Positions 1 to 12,308 of a stretch of 64,000 bases of DNA are shown piece after piece. Below the pieces are notes generated by a model. It ran no database searches. It saw only the letters and a program-made list of their open reading frames with translations, and was not told the DNA's origin. Numbering within the stretch: the stretch's first letter is position 1; the number at the start of each line of letters is the position of its first letter. The DNA comes from Ligula intestinalis (lineage: Eukaryota > Platyhelminthes > Cestoda > Diphyllobothriidea > Diphyllobothriidae). The stretch is taken from positions 24,992,335 to 25,056,334 of the forward strand of contig JAYGXS010000009.1 of the NCBI GenBank assembly GCA_036362985.1. Reading direction: 5' to 3'. The position numbers and the translations under genes are program-made.

Positions 1-1020
1 ACAAATGTTAGAACAAAGGTTAGAACTAGCCTTTATAATATGTACGTGAGACCTAGTCTTGAATACTGCTCGCCTCTATTCAGTCTTCTGCGCACTAGTG
101 AACGGAAGAAAATAGAATCGGTGCAGCACTTCTTCACTAGAAGAGTTTTCACTACAGAACACCGTAACTTAACCTACCAACAAAGGTGCGAACTTATAAA
201 GCTGGATCCCCTATGGCTTCGTCGATTGCAGAAGGGTCTTTTTTTACTGTTTAAACTTTTGAATGGTCAAACCTTTAATCCCCTTAGTACAATAAGGCAG
301 CTTGAGCATTCTCGACGCGCCAGTCATCGAGACGTATTTTTATTTCTTCCTATAGCACGTACAGTTAAGTACCGGCAATTCTTTTCAGTAAATGCCATAT
401 CAATCTGGAATAAGCTGCCCAAAAGTATTAAAACCCAGCAAAACTACCCTATATTTAAGAGAGCTATAACTAGTTTTCTACATTCAGGGCAACTTTCACG
501 AATTTTGGGTGCTGACTCGGTGGAATCTCTCTTTCACTCTGATGGCGTTCGTGGACTTTGAACCCCGCCAGGCTTCATGCTGAAGATAATGCTGCTGAAG
601 CAGCAGCCCGCAGTCTGCTAACCCTTCAGCCGATAGTGCGCAACTTTTGCCGACAACCATTGAAGGAAGACTGAGAACATTGTGTTCTTGTGCCAACCCT
701 CTCCGTCTGGAACTAATGTTTTTAAACGATATGAAACAGTTCTCCTGCTGATGAGTCAACTCAGCTTACAACTGTACATTTATTCCGTTTGTATCATGCC
801 TTTGAAGGCAGGTTTTTTTCACTTGAAACAAACTCCCTATCTCGCCCAGTATTGACAAAACAAATAACCTGAAACAAAACCATTACTTGCCGCAACATAG
901 GGAGTTTGTTTTAGGTTTTTTCCGGTCTTCGAGGTGTTGGAAGGCGCCCAAGAGGTGCATTACCAACTCTTTACAATTGCCTGTAAACTGGCATAATGAA
1001 CATATTATTATTATTATTAT
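1..1020 (+). mobile_element. 3' end of a CR1/Jockey-like LINE (RT C-terminus and 3' UTR)
   Basis: An open frame at 40-561 encodes the end of a non-LTR reverse transcriptase, with the family-typical 'RPSLEYCSPLF' segment after the catalytic domain. The frame stays open upstream to base 1, so the element continues beyond the window. A ~440-base 3' UTR follows, ending in an ATT-rich tail (about 998-1020), the usual LINE 3' end. The same 3' end recurs at 24,681-25,656 and, inverted and short, at 34,968-35,073. It is a dead 3' fragment. The clade call rests on remembered motif similarity. Confidence 0.8.
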
Positions 1021-1104
1021 CAGCAATAAGTGTGAGCCAGTTGCAAGGTGCTGCTACTGACACTTTGTTCATTATATCTGCCACACTTTCTCAGCAAACG
1101 AGAA

Positions 1105-2423
1105 TCAAGTTTGTTTTTTTAAAAAGTCAACAGTATCTGAGAGGACCACATCTTCCGGGAGTCCGTTCCACGATCCAATGACCCTCTGAGAGAAGGCGTT
1201 TCGTCGAACATGGATACGGGCCGGTTTCCTCTGTAGTTTAAAAGGATGACCTCGCAGGTGGTCAGTCCGAGCCAATTCGAAGAAATTGTAGTGGCCTTGT
1301 TGCAGCCATTTGCAGCCCAAGACCAATTGCTGACTCATGGCGCCTTTAGCTTGCCTGCGCGCCCACTGCTAGGCGTTAACTGTCCTTGACCGACGCGCAC
1401 ATACTCCTCAGCATGAATTCGCGCTCAGGCTAGCCAGCGTTAGCCAGCGTTAGCCAACCTCAAGGTCGTGCGCACGCGCTAGTCTAGACATCAGCCGCTC
1501 CATTGGCCCCCGGGACAAAGCATTCGCCAGCTGTTCCTGATGCTCTTGTCACTCCGGAATTGACGCCCTAGCAGCCGGACTGCGGCCATCCGCGAGTCAA
1601 CACTCTTTCCATCTATTCTCCGTCCTGTGTACTCAAACTACTCTTCCTTCTACTCTGGCCTTCCCAAAACTTCTTCTATCTCCAAAGGAACCAGGCCTCA
1701 AAGCTTGTAGGTGTTAGGGTTAATCATCTTAGCCTTACTTCCTATAAAATCATCAAATTCTACGGCACAATCTCGGCCTCTAACAATATGGTAGGTTTGT
1801 ATGAAGTCCCCGCGGAGCTGCCTATAATTGAGAGGAAAAAGATCAAGTTCGGACAGTCTGTCTTCATAAGGCAGATGACCAAGATTCTTGACCATCTTCG
1901 TAGCCCTCGCCTGCACTCGTTCCAGGTGCAGGTAATCCTTCTTGAACCACAGACGCCAGGCCTGGACAGCATACTCCAAGTGGGACCAAACAAACGCTCC
2001 GTAGGTTTTCCTGAAGAGCTCCTTGTCAATGTTGACGAATCCCCGCCTTATCGCCAACAGCACCTGTGTCGCAAGTTTAGCTGCCTTTCCACACTGAATA
2101 GATGGTTTAAGTGAGGAATTTATTAGAACACCGAGGTCCTTTTGTTCGTTCACATTTGAAAGCGGGGACCCATCGAGGAGGTATTGGAAGGAATCGTTCT
2201 CCTTATCAGTCCTTCTAGTACGGAGTCTTAAAACCACACACTTACTAATGTTGATGTTAAAGAGCCAGCGAGCAGACCAGCAGCTAAGATGATTGAGACT
2301 TTCTTGAAGCGCTTTCCTATCGGCGTCAGACCTGATGGCTCTCCAGAGTTTGTCGTCGTCGGCAAACATGATAGCGCTGCAACCCAGGTCGTTGACACAG
2401 CCCTTGATATAGATAAGGAATAA
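1105..2423 (-). mobile_element. 5'-truncated CR1/Jockey-like LINE fragment, internally interrupted
   Basis: Read on the minus strand, 2423-1698 encodes the RT palm and thumb. The catalytic motif appears as 'FADDD' (residues ~38-42 of the 258-residue frame), followed by 'KDLGVLINSSLK' and 'LEYAVQAW'. The extreme C-terminus ('RRNAFSQRVIGSWNGLP') is displaced to 1338-1105, so about 360 bases (1339-1697) of foreign or scrambled sequence split it. The 5' truncation at about 2,423 coincides with the start of the segmental duplication. It is a different LINE family from that at 1-1020. Confidence 0.75.
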
Positions 2424-3216
2424 CATTGCTTTCCACATATGTCTGTTTCTTCCTCTATAGAGTGATATTTGCAACGATTTTTCGTCCCCATCTCTGTCCA
2501 GTCATCATTGCCATTCTCCGTCCCCCGTTTTACAACCATGATGATGGGTTTCGTGGTCTCTAATATTGCTCACGGCGGTTCTGCTATTTTCCCCAGCTCG
2601 TCGCTGGACTTTGCAGTCCACAAGGTCGCATCTCCGGCGTTTCGGTGATGAGCAGTTGACCTCTGCCGTTCCCCCATCTTGTCGACCCTGTTGTCCACGA
2701 TGGTCTCCTCCAGTCTCACCTCTCTGATGGTTGATCAAGAAGCCAGTCGATCGGTTTTACAGTGTTAAACGACAGCCTCTGCTGCTATGTGGTTTCTGCA
2801 GTTGACAAGAAGCGTTTCCAACCCTCATACGTTCTCATCAACAGTCCTGTCTCATTGCGCTACAATCAATCCTATCAACCAACCTCCTTAATTTTGCAGA
2901 AGCAGTTTTTTTCTCCTACGTTTTATTTTCTTTTTAAGCGGGGGTCCGCTGAACTCTGCCCTCATTTTAATGGTAGGAATTTTTTAACTGCTGCCTCCTT
3001 AGTTCGCCATGCGTTTCAGAGAGTGTTGACTGCTATTTTTAAAACGACGATATGTTGGTGGGCATGAATTTTATCTGCTAACACTACTAAACGCTCCCGT
3101 TGCCTATGTGGTTGTTAACGGAGATCAGCATTGATCAACTTTGTATTTATTTTACCACAGCACTAAGTTTGCAATGACGAGGCCCTTCGGGCCTTAAATA
3201 TAAAATTTATTTATTC
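2424..3216 (+). mobile_element. LINE 3' end (C-terminal tail and 3' UTR)
   Basis: The last ~50 bases (about 3,167-3,216) carry a 'GGCCCTTCGGGCC' hairpin followed by an A/T-rich tail. The same arrangement, inverted, ends the LINE at 4,089-8,263, which identifies it as a LINE 3' terminus. It lies immediately before the gypsy segment starting at about 3,230 and is present at the same place in the other duplication copy (31,140-31,935), so the insertion predates the duplication. An open frame at 2,762-3,067 is not recognisable as a domain. Confidence 0.6.
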
Positions 3217-3229
3217 TTCCACACCTCAA

Positions 3230-4088
3230 CTTCAGCGATTTCTGTGTATGTTGAATTTTAACCGCTGGTTTCTCCCTAGCTCTGCTGACACCAGTATGTC
3301 GTTCACGAACCTCCTTTTGATTTCCAAAGGTTCATTCGAGCTATCTGCGGGCACCCTCGCTGCTTCTGACAAGGTCAAGACTGTCCTGGCTGACGCAGTC
3401 CTCTTGCTGCACCCGCTCTCTGGTGCTCCTATCTAAATTATGGTTGATTCTTCCAATGTTGCATTCGGCCTGGTTCTCTTAGCAGTATCTTACAGGTCTG
3501 AACCAATCTTTGGTTTTCTTCTCTAGAAAATCGAAACCTACCAAATCGCGTTACAGTACATCTGGACAGGGGCTCCTTACTAGCTATCTTGCCATGAAAT
3601 ACTTCCAGTATTCTCGTGAAGGCAGAGACTTTGCTGTCTTCTCTGACGATGAGCCGCTGTCCTTCCCCATGAAGTCCAACTCAGGCAAGTTGAATACACG
3701 GAAATTTGGCTGATTGGACTACATATCTCAGTTCCCCTCAGATATCCGCCATATCGGTGGGTCACGCAATGAGGTAGCTGATGCATTACTCAGGCCTCCT
3801 TTTCTTCATTTACAACTTACTTTCACGATCGATTCCGCCGAGGTGGCTGCCATAAAAAGCCATGTTGGTTCACCCTGCGACAAAGGTGGTTCTGGACCGA
3901 ACCTCCAGGACTTGCTACTGATTACTGGTAACGACACCATTATTTGTGCCATTTCCACCGTCTTTCATTGACCCTTTGTGCCATCATTCCTCCAACGCAA
4001 CGTCTTCTCTCCCCCTGCGCAACCTCTCTCACCCTAGGAGTCGAGCCACCTAGAAGCTGGCTTCCCACCGCTGTGTCTGGCCTGGAAT
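3230..4088 (+). pseudogene. Ty3/gypsy RT-connection and RNase H fragment (disrupted)
   Basis: Three partly in-frame pieces (3,248-3,436; 3,510-3,713; 3,714-3,971) encode the end of a gypsy RT and its RNase H. The landmarks are 'MLNFNRWFLPSSADT', 'MVDSSNVA' (the RNase H substrate-site aspartate), 'FFSRKSKPT' and 'GSRNEVADAL'. Stops and frameshifts break it. The LINE at 4,089 separates it from its integrase, which resumes at 8,264. The intact counterpart order is seen at 31,950-33,750. Confidence 0.85.
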
Positions 4089-4929
4089 AATAATAAAAAT
4101 AATAATAATAATTTGTATATTTAAGGCCCAAGGGGCCCTGTCGTTACAAACTTAGTGCTATCGTGAAAATAATAATGATAAGCAGTGAACTCTTATAAAA
4201 TAATTGTCATCGGCAGTAAAAAAAACTCCTAGATCGGTGGATGAGTTCAGCGGGCCATCGAGTTCAAAAAAACTTTAGGAGAAAAAACCGCCTTAATAGG
4301 TAAAAGGGTTTGATGTGGTTAGTTTGGGACCTGATGTTGAGGGTTCGGGACGTTTATGGTCATGGGAAAAAATAATATATCGTTGAGTTAGGAAGGGGTC
4401 ATCCGGAAGGCAGGAGAAGGCAGTAGAAGTCAAGGCAACATCATCGAGTTGCGACCCACCAGATTCCAGAGCCAATCGCGAAGACCACAGCGAAGGTTGC
4501 AAAAACGAAGAAGAATTCGCAGCCCTTGGAAGTGATGCTTGACTCTGCAGAGGGAAATGCTAACATATTTAGAAACCATTTTAGTATCCTGGGAAGAGCT
4601 TCAAATGCCAGGAGGACCCTTTTCAAAATCTACAACTTGCGTGTTTGGAAAGGAAACAGACAGTAACGACTTTATTGCCTCTAAATTTAAATGCTGATTT
4701 AATTTGCCTTTAAAAATCGACAGTGAGGAAGGTTGTTCCAAATAAAAGCATATTTGGAGGTAAAAAAGCGAGAATGGTTAGATGTGGAGCTACGGGGTGG
4801 TAAAATTATCATGGAAGAGTTACGAGTGGCGTAAGGTCGGTCAACTGGAAGGAGAGCGTTAATTTGTGGAAGATGAGGACTATTGTTAACGCGAAACAGA
4901 AAGCATAGACCAGCTTCGAGTCTTCTTAT

Positions 4930-5976
4930 TCAAAGAAATTTAATGTTTGCTAATTGACATCTATCTGTATAACACATACCAGACCCAGAAACAGAAAATA
5001 TTTTACGAGTGAAAACTCGCTGAACCTTTTCAATCTTACTACGGTCATGCTGGGTCATGAGGCCAAAAAGCGGGCAGCAGTATTCTAGTATAGGAAGAAC
5101 AAACATGCGGTATAGTTTTAACTTCATTTCTGGAAGGAAAAAGTTATGCGATATAAACCCACATATCTGTGCGGCCTTGGCAGAAATTCGATCTGCATGA
5201 GGTGATAATGCAAGCTTATTCGTGTAAGTAAGACCCAAATCCTTTATCGTAGATCTTTCTAACAGTGGACTATTTTGGAAGATAATGGGTCCAGGAAGCC
5301 TTGCGGGACCAAAACTCAAGAAATTACATTTTGATGGAGAAAACTCCATCTGCCATGTTGCGCTCCAACTTGAGGGAGTACGCCAGTCTGCGTTAACTTT
5401 ATCAACACAAGTACTGGCCGTGTCCTTAGAAAATGAGTAAATACACTTAAGGTCATCAGCATAAATGAAATTTTCCGAACTATTTAGCACTGTTGAAATT
5501 TCATTTATGTAAAGAATGAAAAGGAGGGGACCTAAAACCGTGCCTTGTAATACACCACTCGTGATCGGCGGAAGCATCGAGTAGCTATTGCCTACTAAGA
5601 CCTTCTGGCTGCGGTTAGACAGGTAGGAGGCAATGAAATCGAGGAGGGGAGGCCTGATGCCTAGGGCTTCCAGTTTCACTAAAAGGCCCCTATGAGGCAC
5701 CTTGTCAAAAGCTTTACTAAGGTCAAAGTAAATCACGATGACTGAATGCTGTTCATTACGAAGTGAAGTAACCAGGTTAAGGAATACTAAGTGGCAGGTT
5801 TCGCATGATCTTCCAGGTAGAAATCCATGCTGTGAGGCACTTAATAGTTTATTTTCTACACAAAAATCGAGAATTTGATTTAAAATGATCTTTTCCAGAA
5901 GTTTGGCTAGGGCCGGGGTTTTGTGAACACCTCGGTAGTTTTTTACGTCCGAACGAGATCCTGACTTGTCTTCCAT
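4930..5976 (-). pseudogene. LINE reverse transcriptase domain
   Basis: 348-residue open frame with ordered RT motifs: 'GFLPGRS' (~51-57), 'FDLSKAFDKVP' (~84-94, first catalytic Asp), 'GVLQGTVLGPLLF' (~141-153) and 'YADD' (~172-175, catalytic pair). The thumb includes 'LEYCCPLFG'. The frame begins after a frameshift near 5,950-5,976 that separates it from the N-terminal RT and linker part (5,943-6,944), and it stops before the normal C-terminus. Catalytic residues survive but the protein is split. Confidence 0.85.
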
Positions 5977-6944
5977 GAGTCAGGAAAGAAATAGTTTAGA
6001 AGATAAGCTGAGAATAGATAACTTAGCAATCGGGGGAAGCTGAATACTCTCTTGATAAGTGAATTTGGAAGGCCGTCAGTTCCCGAGGAGTGCGAGTTTT
6101 TTAGACGGATAATGTGCTTACGAATTACTTCTATGGAGAAATCTATGGTACTGATAGTATTGACTGAGCATGGCTGAAACGACGGGACCGGTTCAGATTC
6201 CGTCGTAAGGTGTTTTGCAAAGAACGCATTGAACAGTTCAGCCTCCTCCGACTCATCTTGCACAAAGTTTTTATTTTCATTCAGTAAGGGGGGGATTTCG
6301 TGACATCGTTTAATGGAGGACCGACGGCGGAACAGTTGGGCAATCGATTTTGCAGAGTTTAACTCGCTGAGTGCGCAAGATTCCCTATGTTTGTCACGTG
6401 TAAGACGAATCTTAGACGCTAATTCGAAAATCTCTGCGATTCTTAAGTGCACCGATAATGAACTAGTAGACTGGTCTTTCAACTGTCTTTGCAATTTCTT
6501 CAGTCTAGACATAAGAAAATGAGGAACGGTGGGGTCCGAAGCATAAGGCTTAACAATTTTGATCGGCACAAATTCCAAAATGCTATTTGAAATTGCCGTC
6601 ATTAAGTCACCGAGAATTGGTACAGTATTCGTGGAGGAAAGCTCCTGCCAGTCTACTGAGTCCATAAAGTTGTTAATTAAATTAATATCAGCTAGGTCAA
6701 ACGCACGGTAGGTACGAGTGTTGCTAGCCTTTTTGGTAGAAGCAATCGGAAGGCAATAATGGATCAAAGTATGGTCACTTGGGAAGAGGTTCTGATTGTA
6801 GTCAACAAAAAGGGGGAAAATGTCATTCGTGAAAATTAAATCTAAAATATGCTGATCCCTTGTTGGGGAACAGACCAACTGAGACCAGTTTGAAAAATTG
6901 ATGGTATCTAGGAAGGGCTGAAATCTGGATGGACAACAGTTCAA
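5943..6944 (-). pseudogene. LINE endonuclease-RT linker region
   Basis: 333-residue frame linking endonuclease to RT. It begins just after the endonuclease 'GDFNFPEIDW' motif encoded near 6,945-6,990. It contains the 'DHTLIHYCLP' endonuclease C-terminal motif (SDH-type) and 'SSGTDGLPNSLIKR', which marks the start of the RT. It overlaps the RT frame by 34 bases, which locates a single frameshift. The parallel region of the second LINE is 28,877-29,444. Confidence 0.75.
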
Positions 6945-7505
6945 TGACCAATCAATTTCGGGAAAGTTGAAATCCCCTGCGATAACTTTAGCATCAAAGG
7001 CGGACTCCGAAATCAGCCTAAATATTTCTCACAGCTTTTCATAATCTTCCGATGATGAGTTAGGTGGACTATAAATGCATCCAATAATGGCCTTTTGACG
7101 GGGAGACAGGATAATGGATGCAAAGCAGTAATTGCCCGAGAATGACTCAGCATCTAGGTTGAACGGGAAATGCTTAAAAATAGCTATAATATAGAGAAGA
7201 CAACCGCCACCACGTTTACTAGGGCGGTCTTGACGGAAGAAATCATACTTGTCTATTATGATTAAAGCATCAGAAATTAGTGGATGGGTCCACGACTCTG
7301 CAATGCATATAACATCTGGCTTCAGCTCGAATGCAATAGCTCTAAATTGAGCCATCTTATTTAAAACAGATCTTGCATTAAGCAGGATGATATCTAGTGT
7401 AGCTTGAGTAATCGAACTAGGGTTATCTTTATTTAGTAATAAAAATTTGGAGGTGGGTAATTTGGTTGGAAGTTTGGAGAATAGCCATCGACTGGAGCAG
7501 GACAA
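6945..7505 (-). pseudogene. LINE apurinic-like endonuclease domain
   Basis: Motifs of the APE-type endonuclease are visible: 'LNARSVLNKMAQ' at the N-terminus, 'CIAESWTHP' (catalytic Glu), 'YDFFRQDR' and 'KRGGGCLLYI', then 'GDFNFPEIDW' near 6,945-6,990. A small deletion produces a stop at about 7,029 where the sister element at 28,262 onward reads through, so the domain is split in two. Confidence 0.8.
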
Positions 7506-8263
7506 TTAACATAAGAAAGCTGAGGGGGATAGCTGAAAGCTGCAGGTAGATAGCTCTGTGAGATCGATGGGCCATAGGGATTAGTGCCGTGGTGAGTTTG
7601 CTGACAGTTACCGGGAAATTGGGGAAACCAAGACGGGAAAGACGGGAAAGAGAGGCTGGAGGGTGAGGTAAGGTAACTATGAGGATTAAGCGGTGGAAAG
7701 CCTGGCCCAGTATGATACTTGTGATAAGTAGGGTAACTTATATGTTTGTTAGCTTCCTGTTGTATAGGCTTAGTTAGTGTTTGGGAAGGCTGCATGCTCG
7801 CGGTTGAGTTCCGGATCCCACCCTTTCGACGACCTGAATTGGGTGCTTTAATAGAAGGTTTGGGAGGACTCTGATTGAGTATCGAAGCTGTTGGTCTACC
7901 TGACGTAGAAGGCTTTTCGGAATTTTAGGAGGGCTACCAGAATTACTAGCTATGGCAACTGGGGAAGCATTTAAGTTGGAAGTAGACGGGGATGTCTGGT
8001 GACTTGAGGGGGATGAGACAGTTGCTGTACTGGGGAGCAGTAATATAGGTTTGGCAGTAATAAAAGTACATGGCTCGCTAGGCTTCCTAGGGCTACGACC
8101 AGGAACTTGAGCCGGTTGCGGTGAAATTACTATTTTATTCGAAGAACTTGACGCTATTCTTCGCTCCATTGGAGTGAGATCATGACAGAGGAAATACATT
8201 GCATTTCTCAGATATTTGGAAACAAGCTCTTGCTGTTTAAAACTGGCATCTATTTCAATGGGT
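7433..8263 (-). pseudogene. LINE ORF1 tail, Pro/Ser-rich
   Basis: Two overlapping frames (7,433-7,795 and 7,774-8,322; the LINE part ends at 8,263) encode low-complexity Pro/Ser/Tyr-rich sequence. It shares 'LTPMERR' and the surrounding segment with ORF1 of the LINE at 27,401-27,643 ('FTPMERR'). A role as a nucleic-acid-binding ORF1 protein is assumed from position only; no domain is recognisable. The 5' part of ORF1 is missing by truncation. Confidence 0.6.
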
Positions 8264-9100
8264 GAATGCAAAATTGGACCCGGACTTGCGTCACTTATCG
8301 ACCGAGTAAGGTCCAAAGACACAACAAAGCTCCCATTGGCACCTTCTCAAGCAACATTGCAAGGTTCAAACATGTTCATTTCAACATTGTGGGACCCCTG
8401 CCTTTGTCCAACGGCTGTTTCTACCTCATCACTTGTGTGAATCGATACAGTCGGTGGCCAGAAGAGATCTCAACTCTCGATTTTGCTGCTTCAGTTGTTG
8501 CCAGGGGCTTCCTTAGTCCTTGGGTTGCCTTTTTTTGCTCCTTCTATTAGCACGGCCGATCGCAGTGACCAGTTTCAGTCCATTGTAGTTCAGACTCTTC
8601 CCTCTTTTTAGGCTGTACTCCACAATACAGCCTACCACGCGGTGCAAACAGAATGGTCTAACGCCTTCATCGGCAGTTAAAGGCCTTCCTCCGTGCCGCG
8701 ACCGATCCGGAGACTGGGCGGTCAATCTTCCCCTGGTCCTGCTGGAAGTCAATTCCTACCAAATTTCACCACCCCCTCAAGGGGCGGTCGGTATTCCTGC
8801 AAACTTCCATTTTTAACGAGGCCCTCCGTCTCCGAGTGGTTTTCCTAAAAAGACATGATGGCATGCTCTCATGCCTCGCTGTGATGTGCTAGAGTCCACG
8901 GGCCACTGGAGTCCTCTACGACGGTCCGTTCGGGATTATCTCCCAAGATGCAAAACCTTTCGCATCCTTCTCAAAGTTCACGAGAAAGTCTTGAGCGTGG
9001 ACTACTTCAAAGTTGCAGTCCCTGACACTCCGCCGGTCGCGCTCCGTGGTCCCATTTCCCCTGCTTTCCGACCCTCTATCCTTGCTCCACCACCTCTATT
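8264..9100 (+). pseudogene. Ty3/gypsy integrase and C-terminal remnant, copy 1
   Basis: After the LINE insertion the gypsy pol resumes. 8,266-8,550 encodes the end of the zinc-binding region and the integrase core: 'GPLPLSNGC', 'NRYSRWPE' and a TDRG-like motif now scrambled. The first core position reads 'HFNIVG' where gypsy integrases have Asp, so the catalytic Asp is Asn here and in copy 2. 8,871-9,100 encodes the pol C-terminus ('VAVPDTPPVALRGP'). Dead. Confidence 0.8.
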
Positions 9101-10430
9101 ACCATTGATGTTTATTCCATCTACATTAACATCCCTACTGCAAGACATTCTTGCCATGCAACTCCTGTATAGCTTACCTTTAGTGGACATTACATTCACT
9201 TTCCTGACCGTCTTGTTACCCATCTTGCTTCGATTTGTATTTTCCTTCGGCATCGGTACACGCCACCTTTGGTCTAGCCTGAGGGTACTGAGGTGAACAT
9301 GGTATCAAACTTCACTATCAAGCTGCAGGCCACCTGTGCTAGTCCGCCGCGCCTGACTAATTATGTTCTTGTGTGCGAAGACTTGCGTGCCCACTCTGTT
9401 ACATTTTGGCCAGGTTGATGCCTCCAGTCTTGGCACTTTGGCCTTGCAAGCTCGACACCAATCACCGAAACCCAGTTCCTGACTGGTTGAAGGATGCTTC
9501 GGATCTCCCAACCCTATCCAGGCGTGAGGGCACGTGATTGCAAGTTTCAACTTACCCTTTGGACACCTACCTGCTAAGATGCGTACTCTTGCCTCCCGTG
9601 ACAGCAACTAACAAGCGTGCACTCGTAAGCAAATTCGGTCTATCTGGTCAAACGTTTTCAAGGCAAACTAACACAGGAGCTCACTGCAACGACTGCTCAC
9701 GAACTTCGAACTTGGTCCTTTAGCGGTCGGACTGCATTCATCCGACAGTCAATATCCTTCAATCTAATCTACATTCCTTCTGTACAGCATACAGTATTTC
9801 TTCAATGTGGCGTCTTACATTTTCTCTTACCACAGGGAACCGGGCGTAAAGATCGCAGCTGTTACGGCTTTTGCCTGTGAAAACAACCGATGGTAGGCAT
9901 AAAATGATTATCGAAGTATAAAAAACGGGAAAAGGTCCCCTGCGAAAATGAATTTGAACAACATGCAGTGCACAGCTCCCTGCGTGGTCTACTATAACTG
10001 TACCCTTATTAATAAGTGTTTCTGCTCACTCCTTCCCATTCCTTTAAACATTGTTTTCCTTCTTAATGCTTCAGTGCAATTTCAGTAAAGTTCAGTATAT
10101 TTAGGTTATTAGGCAATACGTTTGAATATGCTATTGAAAACCTTTTGCAAATACAGCCAACATAAATACACCAAAAATATATTTTCTATAAAATGGTAAG
10201 TGGAATATACACACACACACTTTTTAGCAGTGATATGCATGCCTTGTCGTCCTAAGGATCGTACATGAATAATGTCGAGTAACGCAGGTATTTCATCTGT
10301 ATGGGTAAGCAAAGCGTTGAGATGTTCCAACAATTCTTTTATGTGCATATGAACGTAATATGTCAAGTAAATATACATAAATATTGTGTTTGGATGTGTC
10401 TGTGGAGTTTGCCATTTTTACCTCCTTGGG
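9101..10430 (+). other. Unassigned duplicated sequence
   Basis: Non-coding as far as I can see. It aligns with 33,664-34,960 throughout, beginning with the gypsy C-terminal tail or 3' UTR. Small open frames here are not conserved between the copies. A (CA)n run sits at about 10,207-10,221. Confidence 0.5.
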
Positions 10431-10640
10431 CAGTCCGCTTCAGGCACCTAATGACTGCGGACATCCAGACTGAGGTACCTCCGAGTTTGAGGGAATTCCC
10501 ACGAAGGTTAGTTGATATGGCGAATGCGAAGAAGTCAGCAAACTGCGGAGCACAGTCCCGATGCGGTATGTCTTTGTGAAATCACCTCGGATCTGCCTGT
10601 ACTCAAGAGTGAAAGGTTTAATTGTATCAAGTCCGCATTC
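10431..10640 (-). pseudogene. LINE RT C-terminal fragment, copy 1
   Basis: On the minus strand the segment 'LEYRQIRGDFTKTYRI' matches the post-thumb region of the LINE at 1,698-2,423 ('NYRQLRGDFIQTYHI'). A 10-base deletion relative to copy 2 (present at about 35,271-35,280) shifts the frame immediately afterwards. Fragment only. Confidence 0.65.
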
Positions 10641-12188
10641 GTAAGATAAAGAGTTTGGGAACTTCACACCTTTTGTTTCCCTGCTTTTGACCTTTTTCAG
10701 TACCTTGTGGTCGTTTGACGAACATTTTATTTTAAAACCATGGGTGCACTGAATTTCAGCAACATTTTTCATTGATCTTTCATAGGTACAGCGTTAACCG
10801 ACCATTACGGTTCCAGTTTGTAAGTTATCATCAATAAAAAGCAAGAAGTGACTCTACCTCAGCGGGACACAAATATTTACTTCTCTTCGTGAGTCAATTA
10901 TTATTCAAACACAGGATTGTAAAAGTAAGAATAACGGGATTATAACCATACATCATAATATGTCTGTTGAGCACATTATCATAATTCAAACAACTTTTCT
11001 TAGGAGACGCAACTTTTGTCATGAGATTCCTGATTTATTTTCCACATTGCATTCTACGGGTTGTGGCCTCAGACAGACTCATAAAGAAATGAATATTTCT
11101 ATTAATGTTTTTTATGGAAAATGCAGCTAAGTAATCAGATACCTGAGTCTTTCCCCATTTGGTTACTGGTAATGTGACCGATAGCTCTGTTTAAACGGGT
11201 CGACCGATATGGCGGCAGCAGGGTGCACGTGCTTTGGACTTTGCATGTGGCGAGGTCCCGTAATGCCTAGGCGACGACTAAGGGCGAATGACTTCGAAAA
11301 CAGGATAACGAACGACCAATATGGCAGTTAATCCAAAAGGAGCAGTCACTGGCTTGGGAAGAGTCTCTTCATGTTCCTAGATACAAAAATAATCTAAGGG
11401 GGAGAACCTAATGCAAAAATAAGCTAGGGGAATGATTGTCCTTGAACAGAATGGCAGACGGATCATTGGCTTGACAGGGGCGGCCGCAACGACGATGGTA
11501 GCGCGCGAGAAGACGGGTTCACAGTTCTTCTACAGTCCACGGTAAGTTTCATGTGTCCGGATAACCTTCAGACGAATCGCTTGTGGTAACTGTATTTTAT
11601 GATTATGCCCGGTTGCTTGAAACATGCTATATTGCACACGACAATTTAAGCCATTTGATTTAGTTATGATTCCTGAGGAAGCTCTATGATTTTTGTTTCG
11701 AAACGGGTCGGAAATGTGCTTGAATTAGGTCAAACCAAACAGGCAATGTACCCTTAATCTGCGTTTGACCTACCAATGGTTTCTACACACCCGGTTGCTT
11801 AAATGGTGTGCACGAAGCACGTTATTCCGCACGACGTAGCCTACTTTTCACTGAACTGTCCTATTCGAACATTGCAGAAAATGCGTGCACTAGCCCTGTT
11901 CTGGCCTGAGCTTGTGCGCTGATGTCCCCGACCACATTCTCTCAGTACACTGGCCTCCCCCTAGTCATATTGCATTGAATGTCTCCGTTACTTTCCCTTT
12001 ATTTTGATAAGGTTGAAAATCTAAATTCACATTAATTTCTGTTTTTCTTTCAGATCTCGATCAGTTAGCCTCCGATTCCCTCTTTGGTCGCATTACTTTG
12101 GGATGGGTGCTTGACAAGAGTACAGCAGCATCCCATGAAGTAACACTCCCGGAATACATGCTGTGACCAACGTCTGTCAACGAAGTAG
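10641..12188. other. Unassigned duplicated sequence
   Basis: Aligned with about 35,330-36,917 and without a recognisable gene. At about 11,670-11,712 a 'CCTGAGGAAGC...CGAAACG' arrangement resembles the terminal motif common near Penelope-element ends, and is degraded in copy 2. A splice-acceptor-like pyrimidine tract ends at 12,055. Confidence 0.4.
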
Positions 12189-12308
12189 GATGACGACCAA
12201 AATTGCTTGCGAAGTTCCAGTGATTTGGACCTAAAGCGTTTAAACGTAACCCTGGCATTTTGTGAGGAGCTGGAGGTTCTGTTTGAAGACCTATGCTTAC
12301 CTTTTCAC
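12189..12308 (+). other. Exon-like 120-bp segment, copy 1
   Basis: The segment is preceded by 'GTAG' and followed by 'GTAAGT', and is open for exactly 40 codons ('LKRLNVTLAFCEELEVLFED...'). Copy 2 (36,918-37,037) keeps the same length, borders and frame. Only five codon differences are seen, three of them replacements, so selection on the protein is not evident. A second acceptor lies at 12,411-12,412; joined in phase the frame stops after ten codons. Product not recognised. Confidence 0.25.

Larger units (their letters stand above)
4089..8263 (-). mobile_element. CR1/Jockey-like LINE inserted into the gypsy element
   Basis: Comparison with copy 2 (around 32,800) gives the insertion edges. 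Sequence runs 'CCTGGAAT', is interrupted here, and resumes at 'GAATGCAAA', consistent with a short 'GAAT' target duplication. The element is about 4.2 kb on the minus strand: proline/serine-rich ORF1 tail, endonuclease, RT, 3' UTR with the GGCCC/GGGCC hairpin, and a (TAA)n-type tail at 4,089-4,113. ORF1 is 5'-truncated at about 8,263. Several frameshifts and stops make it defective. Confidence 0.85.

Noticed and set aside
1..1020. Including 1-1020 and 24,681-25,656 in the segmental duplication
   Set aside because: The second copy starts at a 5' truncation and the sequences downstream differ, so two independent insertions of one LINE family explain the match.
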